Shown piece by piece: positions 33,396 to 43,314 of a DNA stretch of 64,000 nucleotides. The stretch is from Meconema thalassinum. Its lineage: Eukaryota; Arthropoda; Insecta; Orthoptera; Tettigoniidae. The position numbers were made by a program, and so were the translations under genes. Under the pieces are notes generated by a model, which did no database searches, was not told where the DNA came from, and worked only from the letters and a program-made list of their open reading frames with translations. The stretch lies in contig OX336389.2 in NCBI GenBank assembly GCA_946902985.2, forward strand, positions 1,079,901,788-1,079,965,787, read 5' to 3'. Each line of letters opens with the position of its first letter. Positions within the stretch are counted from its first letter, which is position 1.

Positions 33396-33920
33396 GTGTA
33401 TTGGAAGGTCGATAGCCACGGTGAAGAGATGTGCCGCTGCAATGGAAGATATTCCTCTTCCTCCCAGAATCCAGAATATGAAAGTATGACGAAAGCAGAG
33501 CTAATTGTTCACGCCAAACCTCACTTCAGGGCACCTAAAAAGAAGCTGGAACAGATAATCAAGAATGTTCGTCCTGACGTCGAACTCGTCTGGCTGCCAG
33601 TTGCTCATTGTGAGCTCAACCCCATAGAGCTGGTTTGGTCCTACGTGGAAAATAAAATAGCTAAAGTGAATATGAGTAACCAGGCGGAGAGAGGAAGATC
33701 AATGGAAGCGATACGAGATCTCTGTAAAGAAGCCTTGAGGTCCATAACACCGGAGCTATGGAAAAAATGCATCGAACACACCAAAAAAAAAAAAAAAAAA
33801 GAGAAACATTACTGGAAAAAGGATGGGCTAACAGAAGACGTCCCCGTTGTTGAGCCACTTGTTATAAACTTAAATGACAGTTCATCTGATTCATCGGGCA
33901 GTGATTTTTCAGACGGTTAA
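33396..33920 (+). pseudogene. DDE_3-type transposase, C-terminal part
   Basis: 174 codons. Residues 1-30 are out of register with the rest. From about residue 31 it matches the end of a Tc1/IS630-like DDE transposase: MTKAELI, KKLEQIIKNV, VWLPVAHCELNPIELVWSYV (the Glu of NPIEL being the expected third catalytic residue), EALRSITPELWKKCIEHT, then a Lys run encoded by A18 and an acidic/serine tail. The catalytic Asp region is missing. Upstream, from 33275, a decayed start (MPAKP, then a stop) suggests the original N terminus. It is the only coding remnant of the surrounding long-TIR element. Confidence 0.7.
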
Positions 33921-34229
33921 TAAGGGAGCAGTTTTATAATCTCAAAGTTTAAATTACTTCCAACAATTAATCTTATAATAATAGCTTTTCAGCTGACGCA
34001 CCATTTTTAAACCTGCCAATGGAGGTCCAAAGCCCTCATTAAAAAAGGTGTTGGGAAATATTTCACTTCTTGCGGAAATGAAATAAGACACGTTTCTCTA
34101 ACTTGTAGGTAAAATTAGCAGAGGATATTAGCGCTGTACATAAGGGACGCATATTTCAGGATATAAAGAAGAATTGAATAGTTAAGTTAAATAGACGTGA
34201 ATGATAGTGTATTTTATTTTTTATTTGTA

Positions 34230-34693
34230 TTTTTCTTAGTCGTATTACCCTCCAGGGTTGGCTATTCCCTCGGACTCAGCGATGGATCCCGCATTTACCG
34301 CCTCCATTTTGAAATTTCGGGATCGGGGATACAACTGGGTTGTGTGACCAGCACCTAGCCCAGGCGGCCTCGCCTGCAAAGTGAACAGGGATCTTATGAG
34401 GGATGGGAAGATTGGGAGATATAAGCAAGGAAGAGGGAATGAGGCGACCGTGGCCTTACGTTAGGTATCTTCCCGGCATTTGCCTGGAGACGAAGTGGGA
34501 AACCACGCAAACCACTTCGAGGATGGCTGAGGTGGGAATCGAACCCCCCTCTACTCATTTGGACCACCCGAGGCTGAGTAGACCCCGTTCCAATCCTCAT
34601 ACCACTTTTCAAATTTCGTGGCAGAGCCGGGAATCGAACCACGGACCTCTGGGGTGGCAGCTAAGCACGCTGACCACTACACCACGGAGGCGA
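34230..34693 (-). mobile_element. tRNA-derived SINE (family C variant), nested
   Basis: Minus-strand head CCGTGGTGTAGTGGTCAGCG and GGTTCGATTCCCGG; body GCATTTGCCTGGAGACG and GGATGGCTGAGGTGGG. It has an extra 3' domain (GCCTAGGCTAGGTGCTGG-like region, 34330-34370) not seen in the other family C copies. Lies inside the long-TIR element. Confidence 0.78.
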
Positions 34694-35926
34694 ATATATA
34701 TTATAATATTTGTATTATAATTCGTCAATTTCACTTATGGTTTTTAATTTAATGTTATTGATGTCATTTTTCAGGTCCTCGTACTGCAGCTCCTTCGCCA
34801 AGATTTTACTCGTATAAAATAATATCTTCCTTGTCACGTGAGCGACCCATGGTTTAACCCATAGACATTCACGTTATCTTTTCGTTTCTTTTATATACCG
34901 GTATTGACACCACAGAATTTCAACTACCGTAATATAGTTAAGTGAACTGTCCTTCATCCATTTTGCTGAACTATGATAAAATATTTGATGTAGTGTTATG
35001 ATTGCTTTTTATAACTGTGATAAAAGTTCAGTTTTATAAAATATTTGGTAACATTTATTTGACAAATTTCTTGGTAGTGTAATACCGGCCTAACACAAAT
35101 TACAAAACAACAACAGAAATTCACAGACCTTACGGCTTGGAACGCGCGCGTATTATGTTTCACAGGGCAACGTCGCACGAGTTTCCTCGACCGAGCGCAC
35201 TGTTCCCGTCGCTTGGTACGATACAATCTTCTCACATAACCACCTGATTAAATATCAATCGATATTAAAGCAATTATCAAAAGTAGATAAAATGTAGTTT
35301 TTCGCTTAGCCTTACATTGCTATGAGCCTCATAACAAGCCATATTTCATACTGCTATGGCCACTCAGGCCCGAGAAAAAGTTGTTTTACAAAATTCACAA
35401 CAGCTATTTAAAGAAACGTCAGATCAGATTAAAACTTCACATACGCGTTAAGAATAAGTTCCTTTAAGACGTATTAGAGCTTCGTTACGATCCGATCAAT
35501 ACTTTTAACGTAATGATCCTTCAAAGTGAGCGCTCCGTGAACTTGGTAAGAAAAACCGGTACATTTTTTGTTCAATCTGCTATAAAATTTTAACGAGATA
35601 CAATGCAAATATTTACTCTATATCGTTAAACGACAAATAAAACAAGGAAAATTTTGGTGTAGGTATTTCTTATGTAAGGCTAAGGGTAAAGGTTTTATTG
35701 ACCTCTAAACTCGAGTATCTATACTTATTTCCCCGACAGGCTTCCCTTCTCACCATGCAGCCGCCTCCGATGATGTCGCGGAAAACCCAACTGGAGGGAT
35801 GAATGACTCAGAATTGTATTTAGTGATTAAGACAGATTATGCCTTGGCATCAGTTATGGTTGTTTGCGAGATCGTCGTCGACCAGGAGAGCGGCAACGAC
35901 ATTTTTATAGGATCAACTCCTGGCAT

Positions 35927-36010
35927 CAGGGCCGTCGCGAGGGTACGCGGAGCCTGGCGCGAGAATGTGCGCGGGGCCTAATAGGCATGAGTTCGCGGGA
36001 GGGGGGTGTT
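35927..36010 (+). mobile_element. hAT-type terminus fragment
   Basis: Starts CAGGGCCGTCGCGAGGG, like the right end of the ZMYM1-type hAT near 58098 in inverted orientation. Only the GC-rich first 80 bp is recognisable. Confidence 0.45.
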
Positions 36011-36299
36011 AATAAAAATAATTAGACTGTAACTGGCTGTGTTGTACGGAGAGTGATCTTTTAAAAGAAATTACAATATTAGGCTAGTTAAAACTCATTT
36101 TATTACATTTCTAGTTTCTAAACAAACCTCAACAAATAGGATAAGCATAAAATTGGATACAGGAAGTGCCTGATCAGATAAAAGCAACAAGCAATATCAA
36201 TGGAAACCTGATATAATGAGCTAACACAGGTGTTTTTCTTGGCATAAATAATATATTATGGAAAACGAAGCAAGTGCTTCATGTACTTTCTTACCCAAA
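36011..36299. other. AT-rich spacer
   Basis: Nothing recognised. Confidence 0.4.
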
Positions 36300-37853
36300 C
36301 GCACATCTCTACTTAGTATAAAACCAAGTCCCTGATTCTTGGATGTTACGGGTAAACTCGAGAACCACTGGATAGATTTGATGCGGTTTTCACTATTCTG
36401 TAAAGGATATCTCGAAGATGATATCTGTAGAAAATAATTTATTTATGATCAAAGGAAGCCGAGCAGTAACGATATCAGTGGAAATGTCGAAAAAGATCTG
36501 GCGTCCGGGCGCTTTGTAAGCTTACGCTGGGCAAACCGTAAAAATATCTAAATACTATGAGTGTAAGAATTGTTTTTTACGTTTTAATTTCTTCCAACCA
36601 TGTCCATTCAACTACTGAGGCGACAGTTTACGAGCTAGCTAAGGAGGAGTCATTCATCCCTGTTACAGCCTAGCTAGCAGGCGAACCTATTGCCCCAGAT
36701 ACAGCCAGCAGCAAACCGTTGAGTCGTGTTCAGTTAAGACTTCCGAGAAGGGTGTTGTGTTTGGAGTTTCTCTGGAAGTGCAACTCGGGTTTTCTTCATT
36801 TCGCCTGTGAAACACAGTCAAGTTAAGATTGGACGGAAGGGGGATTTGAGTTTCATTCACCTCGTCAATCCCTGGAAGTGCAATTCTCATTTCGCCTGTG
36901 AACTTTTCGTTCCGCAAAATTCACAGTCATTTTAAGATTGGACGGAAGGGGGATTATATTATATTAAATTATACTGATTGACGTATAATCTCTACTTAGC
37001 ATGAAACAAATTCCCGATTCTTGGATGTCACGGGTAATCTCGAGAACCATTGAATGGATTTTAACGCGGTTTTCATCATTCTGTAAAGGATATCTCGAGG
37101 AAGGTTACTGTAGAAAATAATTTATTAATGACCAAAGGAAGTCAAGCACTAACGATTTCAGTGAAAAGGTCGAAAAAAAGTGACGTCCGTGCGCTTTTTA
37201 AGCTTACACTGGGAAAACCGTTAAAAATATCTATATACTCGTACTATGAGTGTATGAATTGTTCAGCATGAAAAGTTCTACAAAAAAAGCCCGCGAGAGC
37301 ATATCTTTATCTTCAATACATCGCCTACTATACGTATGTTTACGTTTTCACTTCTTCCAACAATCTCCATTCAGTTACTGAGGCGACAGTTTAAGAGCTA
37401 GCTAGGGGCGAGTCTATCACCCCAGTTACAGCTTAGCTAGCGGACAAGCTTATTGCCGCAGACACAGCCGGCAGCAAACAGTCGAGTTGTGTTGAGTTAG
37501 AAACTTTAGAGAAGAGTGGTTGTGTTTGGCGTTTCCCTGGAAGTGCAACTCGGCTTTTCTTCGCCTGTGAACTTTTCGTTTCGCAATATTCACGGTCAAG
37601 TTAAGATTGGACGGAAGGGGGATTTGTGTTTCATGCGCCTCGCCATTCGAAAATTACGTCTGACAAGAATTTGTTGCACATGCATCTCCATGATAATATA
37701 ATTAATAGTCCAATCAGTGATTTTAACCCATCATGCCGAGACGTAAAACCGATATTGGTCGTTGTTCATTGACATTAAAAAGAAACCCTTATCACGTAAT
37801 GCATTCATAACTGTTCCCGGGCGAAGCCGGGTCGGGTTGCTAGTAATTAATAA
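36300..37853 (+). mobile_element. Helitron-like element with internal tandem duplication
   Basis: Two direct copies of about 680 bp (36300-36985 and 36990-37700) share ATCTCTACTTAG, CTGTAAAGGATATCTCGA, ACTGAGGCGACAGTTTA, TGCAACTCGG and GATTGGACGGAAGGGGGATT. The 3' end, at 37818-37853, has a GC-rich hairpin (CCCGGGCGAAGCCGGG) closely followed by TTGCTAGT, the canonical Helitron CTAG/T terminus. No Rep/helicase ORF. An inverted relative is at 27562-28200. Confidence 0.7.
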
Positions 37854-38004
37854 TAATACGCATCACGTTTACATATTTCAACATTTCTATGGATATACAG
37901 TTTTTCATAAACTAAACTACTAAAAGTTCTATAATCCACTTTCACCGATATATAAGAGCTGAACGGCCCCTTTTTTTTTTCGAGAAATAACATCATTTAG
38001 ATAG

Positions 38005-38545
38005 TTGACTTTCGCGGCCGGTGTCTAGTTTATCATCTTGGCTTACAGGATTGAGCCGCGTCACATATCGGTTATCATTTCCCGACGTTTCGGCTGACAT
38101 TGCAGCAGCCTTAATCATGGGTAGGTTCGAGTTGGTGTCCGTACTCAAACTAACAGGTTATTGCCAGTCAGATGTGCTTGCTTGCCCTGCATTGTCGTCA
38201 CGCTGCTCGCCGATTGGTCCCCGCCCCTGGCAGTCGCGCGCTAGTAGAACTTTCCAAATGTTGCTAAGTTTGAAACCATCATCGCGATTGAAATTATTGG
38301 GATGCTTCACGACCTCTATTGCCTCTCTAATTAACCTGTTTTGATATCCGGGAATTTTAGCAACAGTTTCGGCCTTATCAAAATTGATGGCGTGTCTCGA
38401 GACATCAGCATGTTCAGCTATTGCAGAACGTCTAAGAAGGCCAGATGATTATTTTCTTCTACTTCCATTGTGAAGTTGATGCTCGGATGTCTGGAGCACA
38501 TGAAATCTAGAAAGTTCTGAAGCTCTATAAACGAACAGATAACAC
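38005..38545 (-). mobile_element. Penelope-like element fragment, inverted copy
   Basis: On the minus strand it carries the end of a Penelope-type RT (HPSINFTMEVEENNHLAFL), then, after an internal deletion, the C-terminal end of the EN domain (AKIPGYQNRLIREAIEV), and the 3' non-coding end. The last 300 bp is about 95 percent identical by eye to the plus copy at 39076-39366. The two copies meet near 38545 in inverted orientation, a configuration known for Penelope elements. It contains a hammerhead-like fold (38062-38121). Confidence 0.8.
38062..38121 (-). ncRNA. Hammerhead-like fold in Penelope terminus (copy 1)
   Basis: Minus strand: ATGATTA in the place of CUGANGA, then stem GGCTG/CAGCC, GAAAC, a hairpin TCGG/CCGA, then TATG. 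The order matches a hammerhead's stem II, GAAA and stem III, but the first core box has two deviations and no stem I was found. Penelope-like elements are known to carry hammerhead motifs. Probably inactive as written. Confidence 0.4.
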
Positions 38546-38549
38546 GCTC

Positions 38550-39370
38550 GGACACAGGTTCTATAGGAAAGATACTCACACAGATCGGTACCTACATGCG
38601 AACTCAAGTCGTCCTCCAGTGCAGAAAGAAATTGTAGCTAGAACACTCCTCACCAGAGCCAACCACATTTGCGATAAGGATAGCGTGAATGAAGAGAAGA
38701 AACATGTTTGGAACACGCTCCTAGCTAATGGCTACAACAAAGGACAAATAAATAGGGCCACACGGAAGGTAGAACAAAGCCGAAGAACTGGCAAAAAGAA
38801 CGAAGATAGGCCCTACCATAAAGATTTTCTGCCGTACGTACAGGGGTTGACAGATAGAATCGACAAGCTGCTTAAGAAAAAAAGATGTGACAACTGTGAT
38901 GCATCCTATAAACAAGCTGACGCAAGTGGTGCGTAAATCAAACGAGATAAAGCAGCCAAACCAGGACGCAGGAGTTTACAAAGTGCCTTGCTCCTGTGGA
39001 CAGGTTTATATAGGGCAAACAAAAAGACGCATTTCCATTAGGAATTCAGAGCACATTCGAGACACGAAACAGATGAACTACAGATCTGCAATAGCTGAAC
39101 ATGCTGACGTCACGTGACATGCCATCGAATTTGATAAGGCCGAAACTGTTGCTAAAATTCCCGGATATCATAACAGATTAATTAGAGAGGCAATAGAGGT
39201 CGTGAAGCATCCCAATAATTTCAATCGCGATGATGGTTTCAAACCTAGCAACATTTGGAAGGTTCTACTAGCGCGCGACTGCCAGGGGCGGGGACCAATC
39301 AGCGAGCAGCGTGACGACAATGCAGGGCAAGCAAGCACATCTGACTGGCAATAACCGTTAGTTTGAGTAC
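38550..39370 (+). mobile_element. Penelope-like element, left part (continues at 56199)
   Basis: Encodes the C-terminal part of the RT and the GIY-YIG endonuclease, then the 3' non-coding region up to 39370, where the LTR retrotransposon interrupts it. The remaining 3' end is at 56199-56312. Joining the two at the 4-bp GTAC gives a continuous match to the inverted copy at 38005, so the interruption point is exact. Confidence 0.85.
38619..39360 (+). pseudogene. Penelope-like RT tail and GIY-YIG endonuclease
   Basis: The frame 38619-38936 (105 codons) holds RT thumb-like sequence (LLTRANHICDKDSVNEEKKH and KRCDNCD); a frameshift leads to 38887-39117, with the GIY-YIG core GVYKVPCSCGQVYIGQT from 38971, then RRISIRNSEH and SAIAEHAD. 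The first signature triad is GVY and the second YIG. A TGA at 39115 and a shift end it early; homology goes on to about 39330 (IPGYHNRLIREAIEV, then NNFNRDDGF). Not functional. Confidence 0.85.
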
Positions 39371-40413
39371 TGAACTCGAATTCAGCCCAGCTTAAGACTT
39401 TGACTGAGCCGAGGTTCGAACCGACTTGTGAACCATGGGAGAGGAAAATTGGAAATATGGAATTAAAACAATTTAATATTTATATGTGCATTTTGGGAAG
39501 TGAATGATGCATAATGCATAATGGAAAATTTTGGAGCATTTTATGGAATTATTATTTGGAAATATTCTGGTGAATGAGATTTTAACTTAGGAAGTGTTGG
39601 ATCATTCGAGGCTGGAAATTGTACAAGGCTTCATGCTAGCAAGCAGAAAACCAGTTTTGGTAAGTCAAGGCGACAATAACAAATTATGCACACGACTCGT
39701 TGATAAGAGGCTAAATCCAGGAGCTTCTATCACAATATTTAAACAACCAATCAGATTGAGGCACATACATTTTGTGGGAATCGCTTTTATATAAATTTGG
39801 CTTATTTAAAGCGATATGAACACTTCTACAGTTGTAGAATACAATATGGAATTTATTTGGTTAAATAGAAATATAAATTATTGGCTAGGAGAGAAACTAT
39901 GAGTATATTTCTATTAAAATGCATCCGCGCGAGGCTAGCAGTCCAGGCTAGTTTTGGCACGCGCGCTATCGCGGAGAGAGAAGCGTGGACTCTTACTCAG
40001 CTTCTTGAACCGAGCGGACGTAGTCAGTCACGTGTCCAGCAAAGCACATTTCCACGATAAAAGAAGTACGGACGACAGATGAGGTAGTGCCGTCTAGAGA
40101 TGGAACATTCGCCGAGGAAGAGATACGAGGAGCCCGTGAAATGCAAATGCATTAGATATTGAAGAGAACAGCATTTATTCTGTACCACAATTATCAGGAG
40201 AAGACTTCGCTACAATAGCATTATTCTGCAGCGAAGCGATAAACCACAGCATTGCTTACTACAGCTACATTATTGCTACATAAATATTCTACGTTACAAC
40301 ATCATAGTCAATTTGACCGTAATGAAACTGATTCGGGGAAGACAAACTTTTTCAACGATTACTAAGAAGATTATTATGAGCAACTAAACTAATGGAAGGA
40401 GGTTAGTCTATAA

Positions 40414-42811
40414 CAGGGGTGTCAAACTAAATTTTGCAGAGGGCCATATATTAAATTTAGAATGTGTAGGCGGGCCAGGTTCAAATTTAAAAAAATGTAC
40501 TGAATTATTATAACATTTTATTTACTTAATATATGGTTGTTAAAAATCATATCAAAGTTATACAAGAGGGTAATTACTTTGAGCTCGAGGATCCAGATAC
40601 CTGACTTCTCTTGTTTTTGACAAGCTCATTGATGTCAGGTATCATATTCGTTGTAATTATTTTAAGAATTGATTGGAGATGTTCATTCGTAAGTCTTGTG
40701 CGATGTTTGTTCTTATTTATTTTCACGACGGAAAACATCTGCTCACATAAATAGGTGCTACCAAACATGCACAGAATGCGTGCTGCATGCTTTTTTAATT
40801 GCGGGTAGTTATCCAAACTCTTGAAATATTGTGTATAAAATGTAAGAGCGTTAACCTCTTTAAATTTTTCTTTCAAAATACTGTCTGATTGAAGATCTAT
40901 CAACTCCATTTGCAAATGAACTTGTGCCTGTGAATCTTCAAAATTGAATGGATTGTTGAAAATTGGGAATTCCATTTCATTCATTTTGTGGAAGTCTTCA
41001 AAACGATTGTTGAATTCCGTGATCAGATTTTGCAGAAGTTGAGAATATTGATCCAATTTATTTTGGTTCACCGTGCCAAATGATTTTAAATGAGGGAAAT
41101 GATCCAAAGTTTGATTTTTTACCTGATTTTCCCACAGCCTCAACTTTGTTTCAAAGGCTTGAATACATGAATACATTTGAGTGACAATCAGATTTTTACC
41201 CTGTAACTTTACATTCAGATCAGTCAAGTGTTTATTCACATCTACTAAAAAGGCACAATCAACCCACCAGTCATTGTCAAAATCAATTGGGTTGCCTTTT
41301 TCTAACATGAAAGCTTGAATAGGGTCACGTAATGAAAAACATCTTTCTAAAACTACTCCTCGACTGAGCCAACGAACTTCGGTGAAATAAGGGACATCAG
41401 AAAACTTTTCGTCCAAATCTTGTAAAAACTGCCTGAACTGTCGGTGATTTAGTCCTCTGCTCCTTATAAAATTTACTATTTTAATTATAGGTTGCATGAC
41501 ATGGTCCATTTTTTAATGTTTGGATGCCAATGATTCCTGATGAATTATACAGTGAAATCCCACAAAATTCCCTGATGTTTTCTGTTTTAACTTAGTTACA
41601 ACGCCCGAATGTTTGCCATCCATGGCAGGAGCGCCATCCGGAGTTGTGCTGCTAAGTATATTCCAGTCGAGTTCATATTCTGATATCAAATGCTCAATTG
41701 CAGAATAAATATCATTTGCTCTTGTAGTACCTGTCAATGGGACGCACATTAATAGTTCTTCAGTTATTTCAAAGTTACTGTTAATACCTCGTATAAAAAC
41801 AGCAAGTTGAGCTGTATCCTCAGTATCAGTGCTCTCGTCAACAGCCAGTGAAAAGTTTGTAAATTCCTTAATTTTCTCCTTCAGTTGAAGAACCAAATTT
41901 TGAGATAAATCATTTATTCTTGAAGCAACAGTGTTTCTTGACAGCGAAATATTTTTAATTATTGACTTTTGAAATGGAAATGAAACATCGGCCACTTTCA
42001 ACATGCAGTCTTTAATAAACTCACCATCAGTGAAAGGTTTTGATCTCTTCGCGATTTCTAATGCAATAATAAAACTTGATTTCAGGGCATCTTCGCTCTC
42101 AGTATTAGCTTTAGTAAACATCGATAGTTGACCTTGAAGTTTAGATTTTAAAGATGACAATGTGTCCATTCTTATTTTTTCAGTGTAACAATCGAATTTT
42201 GATTTATGATTCGTATCATAGTGTCTCTTCAAGTTAAACTCCTTACAAACAGCAACTGTTTGATTGCAAATCAAACACAGTGGTTACCTTTCCATTCTAT
42301 GAAAAAATATGCAATTTCCCATTTAGACTGAAAAACCCTGCACTCACTATCAACTTTACGTTTTTGTGACATTATGCCAAAATCGTAACAATTATGGAAC
42401 TCGACACAGGATATCGCATGCGCACGACACAAACAAATGCACAGTACCTTCACAATCACTGGACTTCACAATCACTATGTCGCAGTACACCTAAATTAAC
42501 TAAAATCTTTCTCCGACCGTATCGCTTCGATTACTCGACTCAACTGACTAACGTCGTGCCGACGCACTCCTAGTCTAGACTCGAAGCGCGTGGAAGATTC
42601 TAGCCTTCGTGGTATTTCCGCTTGTTGCTAAGAGATGGCGTTGCTGTCTACCTCTATCGCTTGTCTAGGCAGTAGGCACGCGCTGCCCTTGAAATTACTT
42701 ATAAATGTTGTAGTGTGCGCATTTTAAAACTTCCGTCGAGGAATCGAGTGAAGTCATGATTCTTCTGTCTGTCACACATTGCGATCGCGGGCCGTATCTT
42801 TGACATCCATG
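40414..42811 (-). mobile_element. hAT transposon (2.4 kb) inside the 5' LTR
   Basis: Ends CAGGGGTGTCAAAC and, inverted, CATGGATGTCAAAG; 8-bp TSD GTCTATAA / GTCTATAC at 40406-40413 and 42812-42819. The uninterrupted 3' LTR reads GTCTATAC once at the same place, confirming insertion. It carries a nearly full transposase on the minus strand. Confidence 0.95.
40574..42372 (-). pseudogene. hAT transposase, GTF2IRD2/ZBED-like
   Basis: About 600 codons in three pieces. It begins MSQKRKVDSECRVF at 42372; a 1-bp shift near 42280 separates it from 42274-41513, which has a zinc-finger-like C..C..(H)x4H start (MICNQTVAVCKEFNLKRHY), the FSLAVDESTDTEDTAQLAVF block with catalytic-type Asp, and PDGAPAMDGKHSG. 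A TAA (41513-41515) separates it in frame from 41509-40574, which holds NFIRSRGLNHRQF, VRWLSRGVVLERCF and the C-terminal hATC dimerisation block (ARILCMFGSTYLCEQMFS). Only one frameshift and one stop, so it is recent. Similar proteins are widespread as GTF2IRD2-like repeats. Confidence 0.9.
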
Positions 42812-42825
42812 GTCTATACCATGGA

Positions 42826-43314
42826 TTGGAGATTCAGAGTGACTTAGAAGACCGAGGATTGATAAATCTTCAACTGCTTAACAACATGCAGTATTCTGAG
42901 ATGACTTCAAGTACTACAAGCGAGATGTCCATTACCATCAGGAGGAGATGTCAACCCAGGACATTCAGATCTACATTGATGATGCCACTCTGTTACACGG
43001 AGAAAAGAAGAAGACGAACGCTAGCAGTCGATTGGACCAAGAGATGCAGTTTCCAGGTCGCTGACCGTGAAACAAGAAGACTTGCCGTTAGCTGTCACAG
43101 TCGAGCGGAACCGCAGGTGTCCGTATCACGATGCAGTCGAGGGAACGCTCAGTTGTCTCGCACGCGACCGGGAGAAACTGGTTTCCAAGGCAGACGACGC
43201 GCTCAAGCAGTTCCAGTGGAACATCGAATACATCTTATGAAGGTATTCACGACACCAGAAGCCATCAAAAAGGTAGAAAAACTGAATGCTCTAAGATCTG
43301 TAGTTTTGCAGTAG
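42826..43314 (+). CDS. Open frame within the LTR, unknown
   Basis: 162 codons, Arg/Ser-rich. The 3' LTR has the matching frame (53469-53945, 158 codons), so it stayed open in both copies despite about 3 percent divergence. Composition is GC-richer than the rest of the LTR. Another frame across the same DNA also reads protein-like (CLAREREKLV-type, with ALKQFQWNIEYIL before its stop), so the coding frame, if any, is uncertain. No known domain. It may instead be untranslated leader. Confidence 0.3.
   Translation: MEIQSDLEDRGLINLQLLNNMQYSEMTSSTTSEMSITIRRRCQPRTFRSTLMMPLCYTEKRRRRTLAVDWTKRCSFQVADRETRRLAVSCHSRAEPQVSVSRCSRGNAQLSRTRPGETGFQGRRRAQAVPVEHRIHLMKVFTTPEAIKKVEKLNALRSVVLQ

Larger units (their letters stand above)
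32603..35739 (+). mobile_element. DNA transposon with ~490-bp terminal inverted repeats
   Basis: The left arm 32603-33100 and right arm 35258-35739 are inverted copies, starting CTGTCGGGGAAATAAGTATA and continuing through GTTGTTTTACAAAATTCACA. It encloses a DDE transposase fragment (33396-33920) and a SINE. A 5-bp AGGCT occurs at 32591-32595 and 35738-35742 and may be the TSD, in which case the left end is nearer 32596; TA flanks are not present on both sides. The arms differ enough (roughly 85 percent identity by eye) to be old. Confidence 0.78.
31990..35926 (+). pseudogene. Tc1-like transposase relic split by two insertions
   Basis: 31990-32237 encodes a Tc1-type N terminus (MPRWRCRGQFVQLTEFQ, then DGPSKRLPN and TRHSGSG), matching in outline the paired HTH region of Tc1 transposases. 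It is interrupted by a SINE (32238-32495), continues to about 32595, is interrupted by a long-TIR element (about 32596-35739), and resumes at 35743 with a decayed TTGTATTTAGTGAT, corresponding to VFSD around the first catalytic Asp, followed by a stop. The rest is lost at 35927, where a different hAT-type terminus (CAGGGCCGTCGCGAGG) begins. Not functional. Confidence 0.62.
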
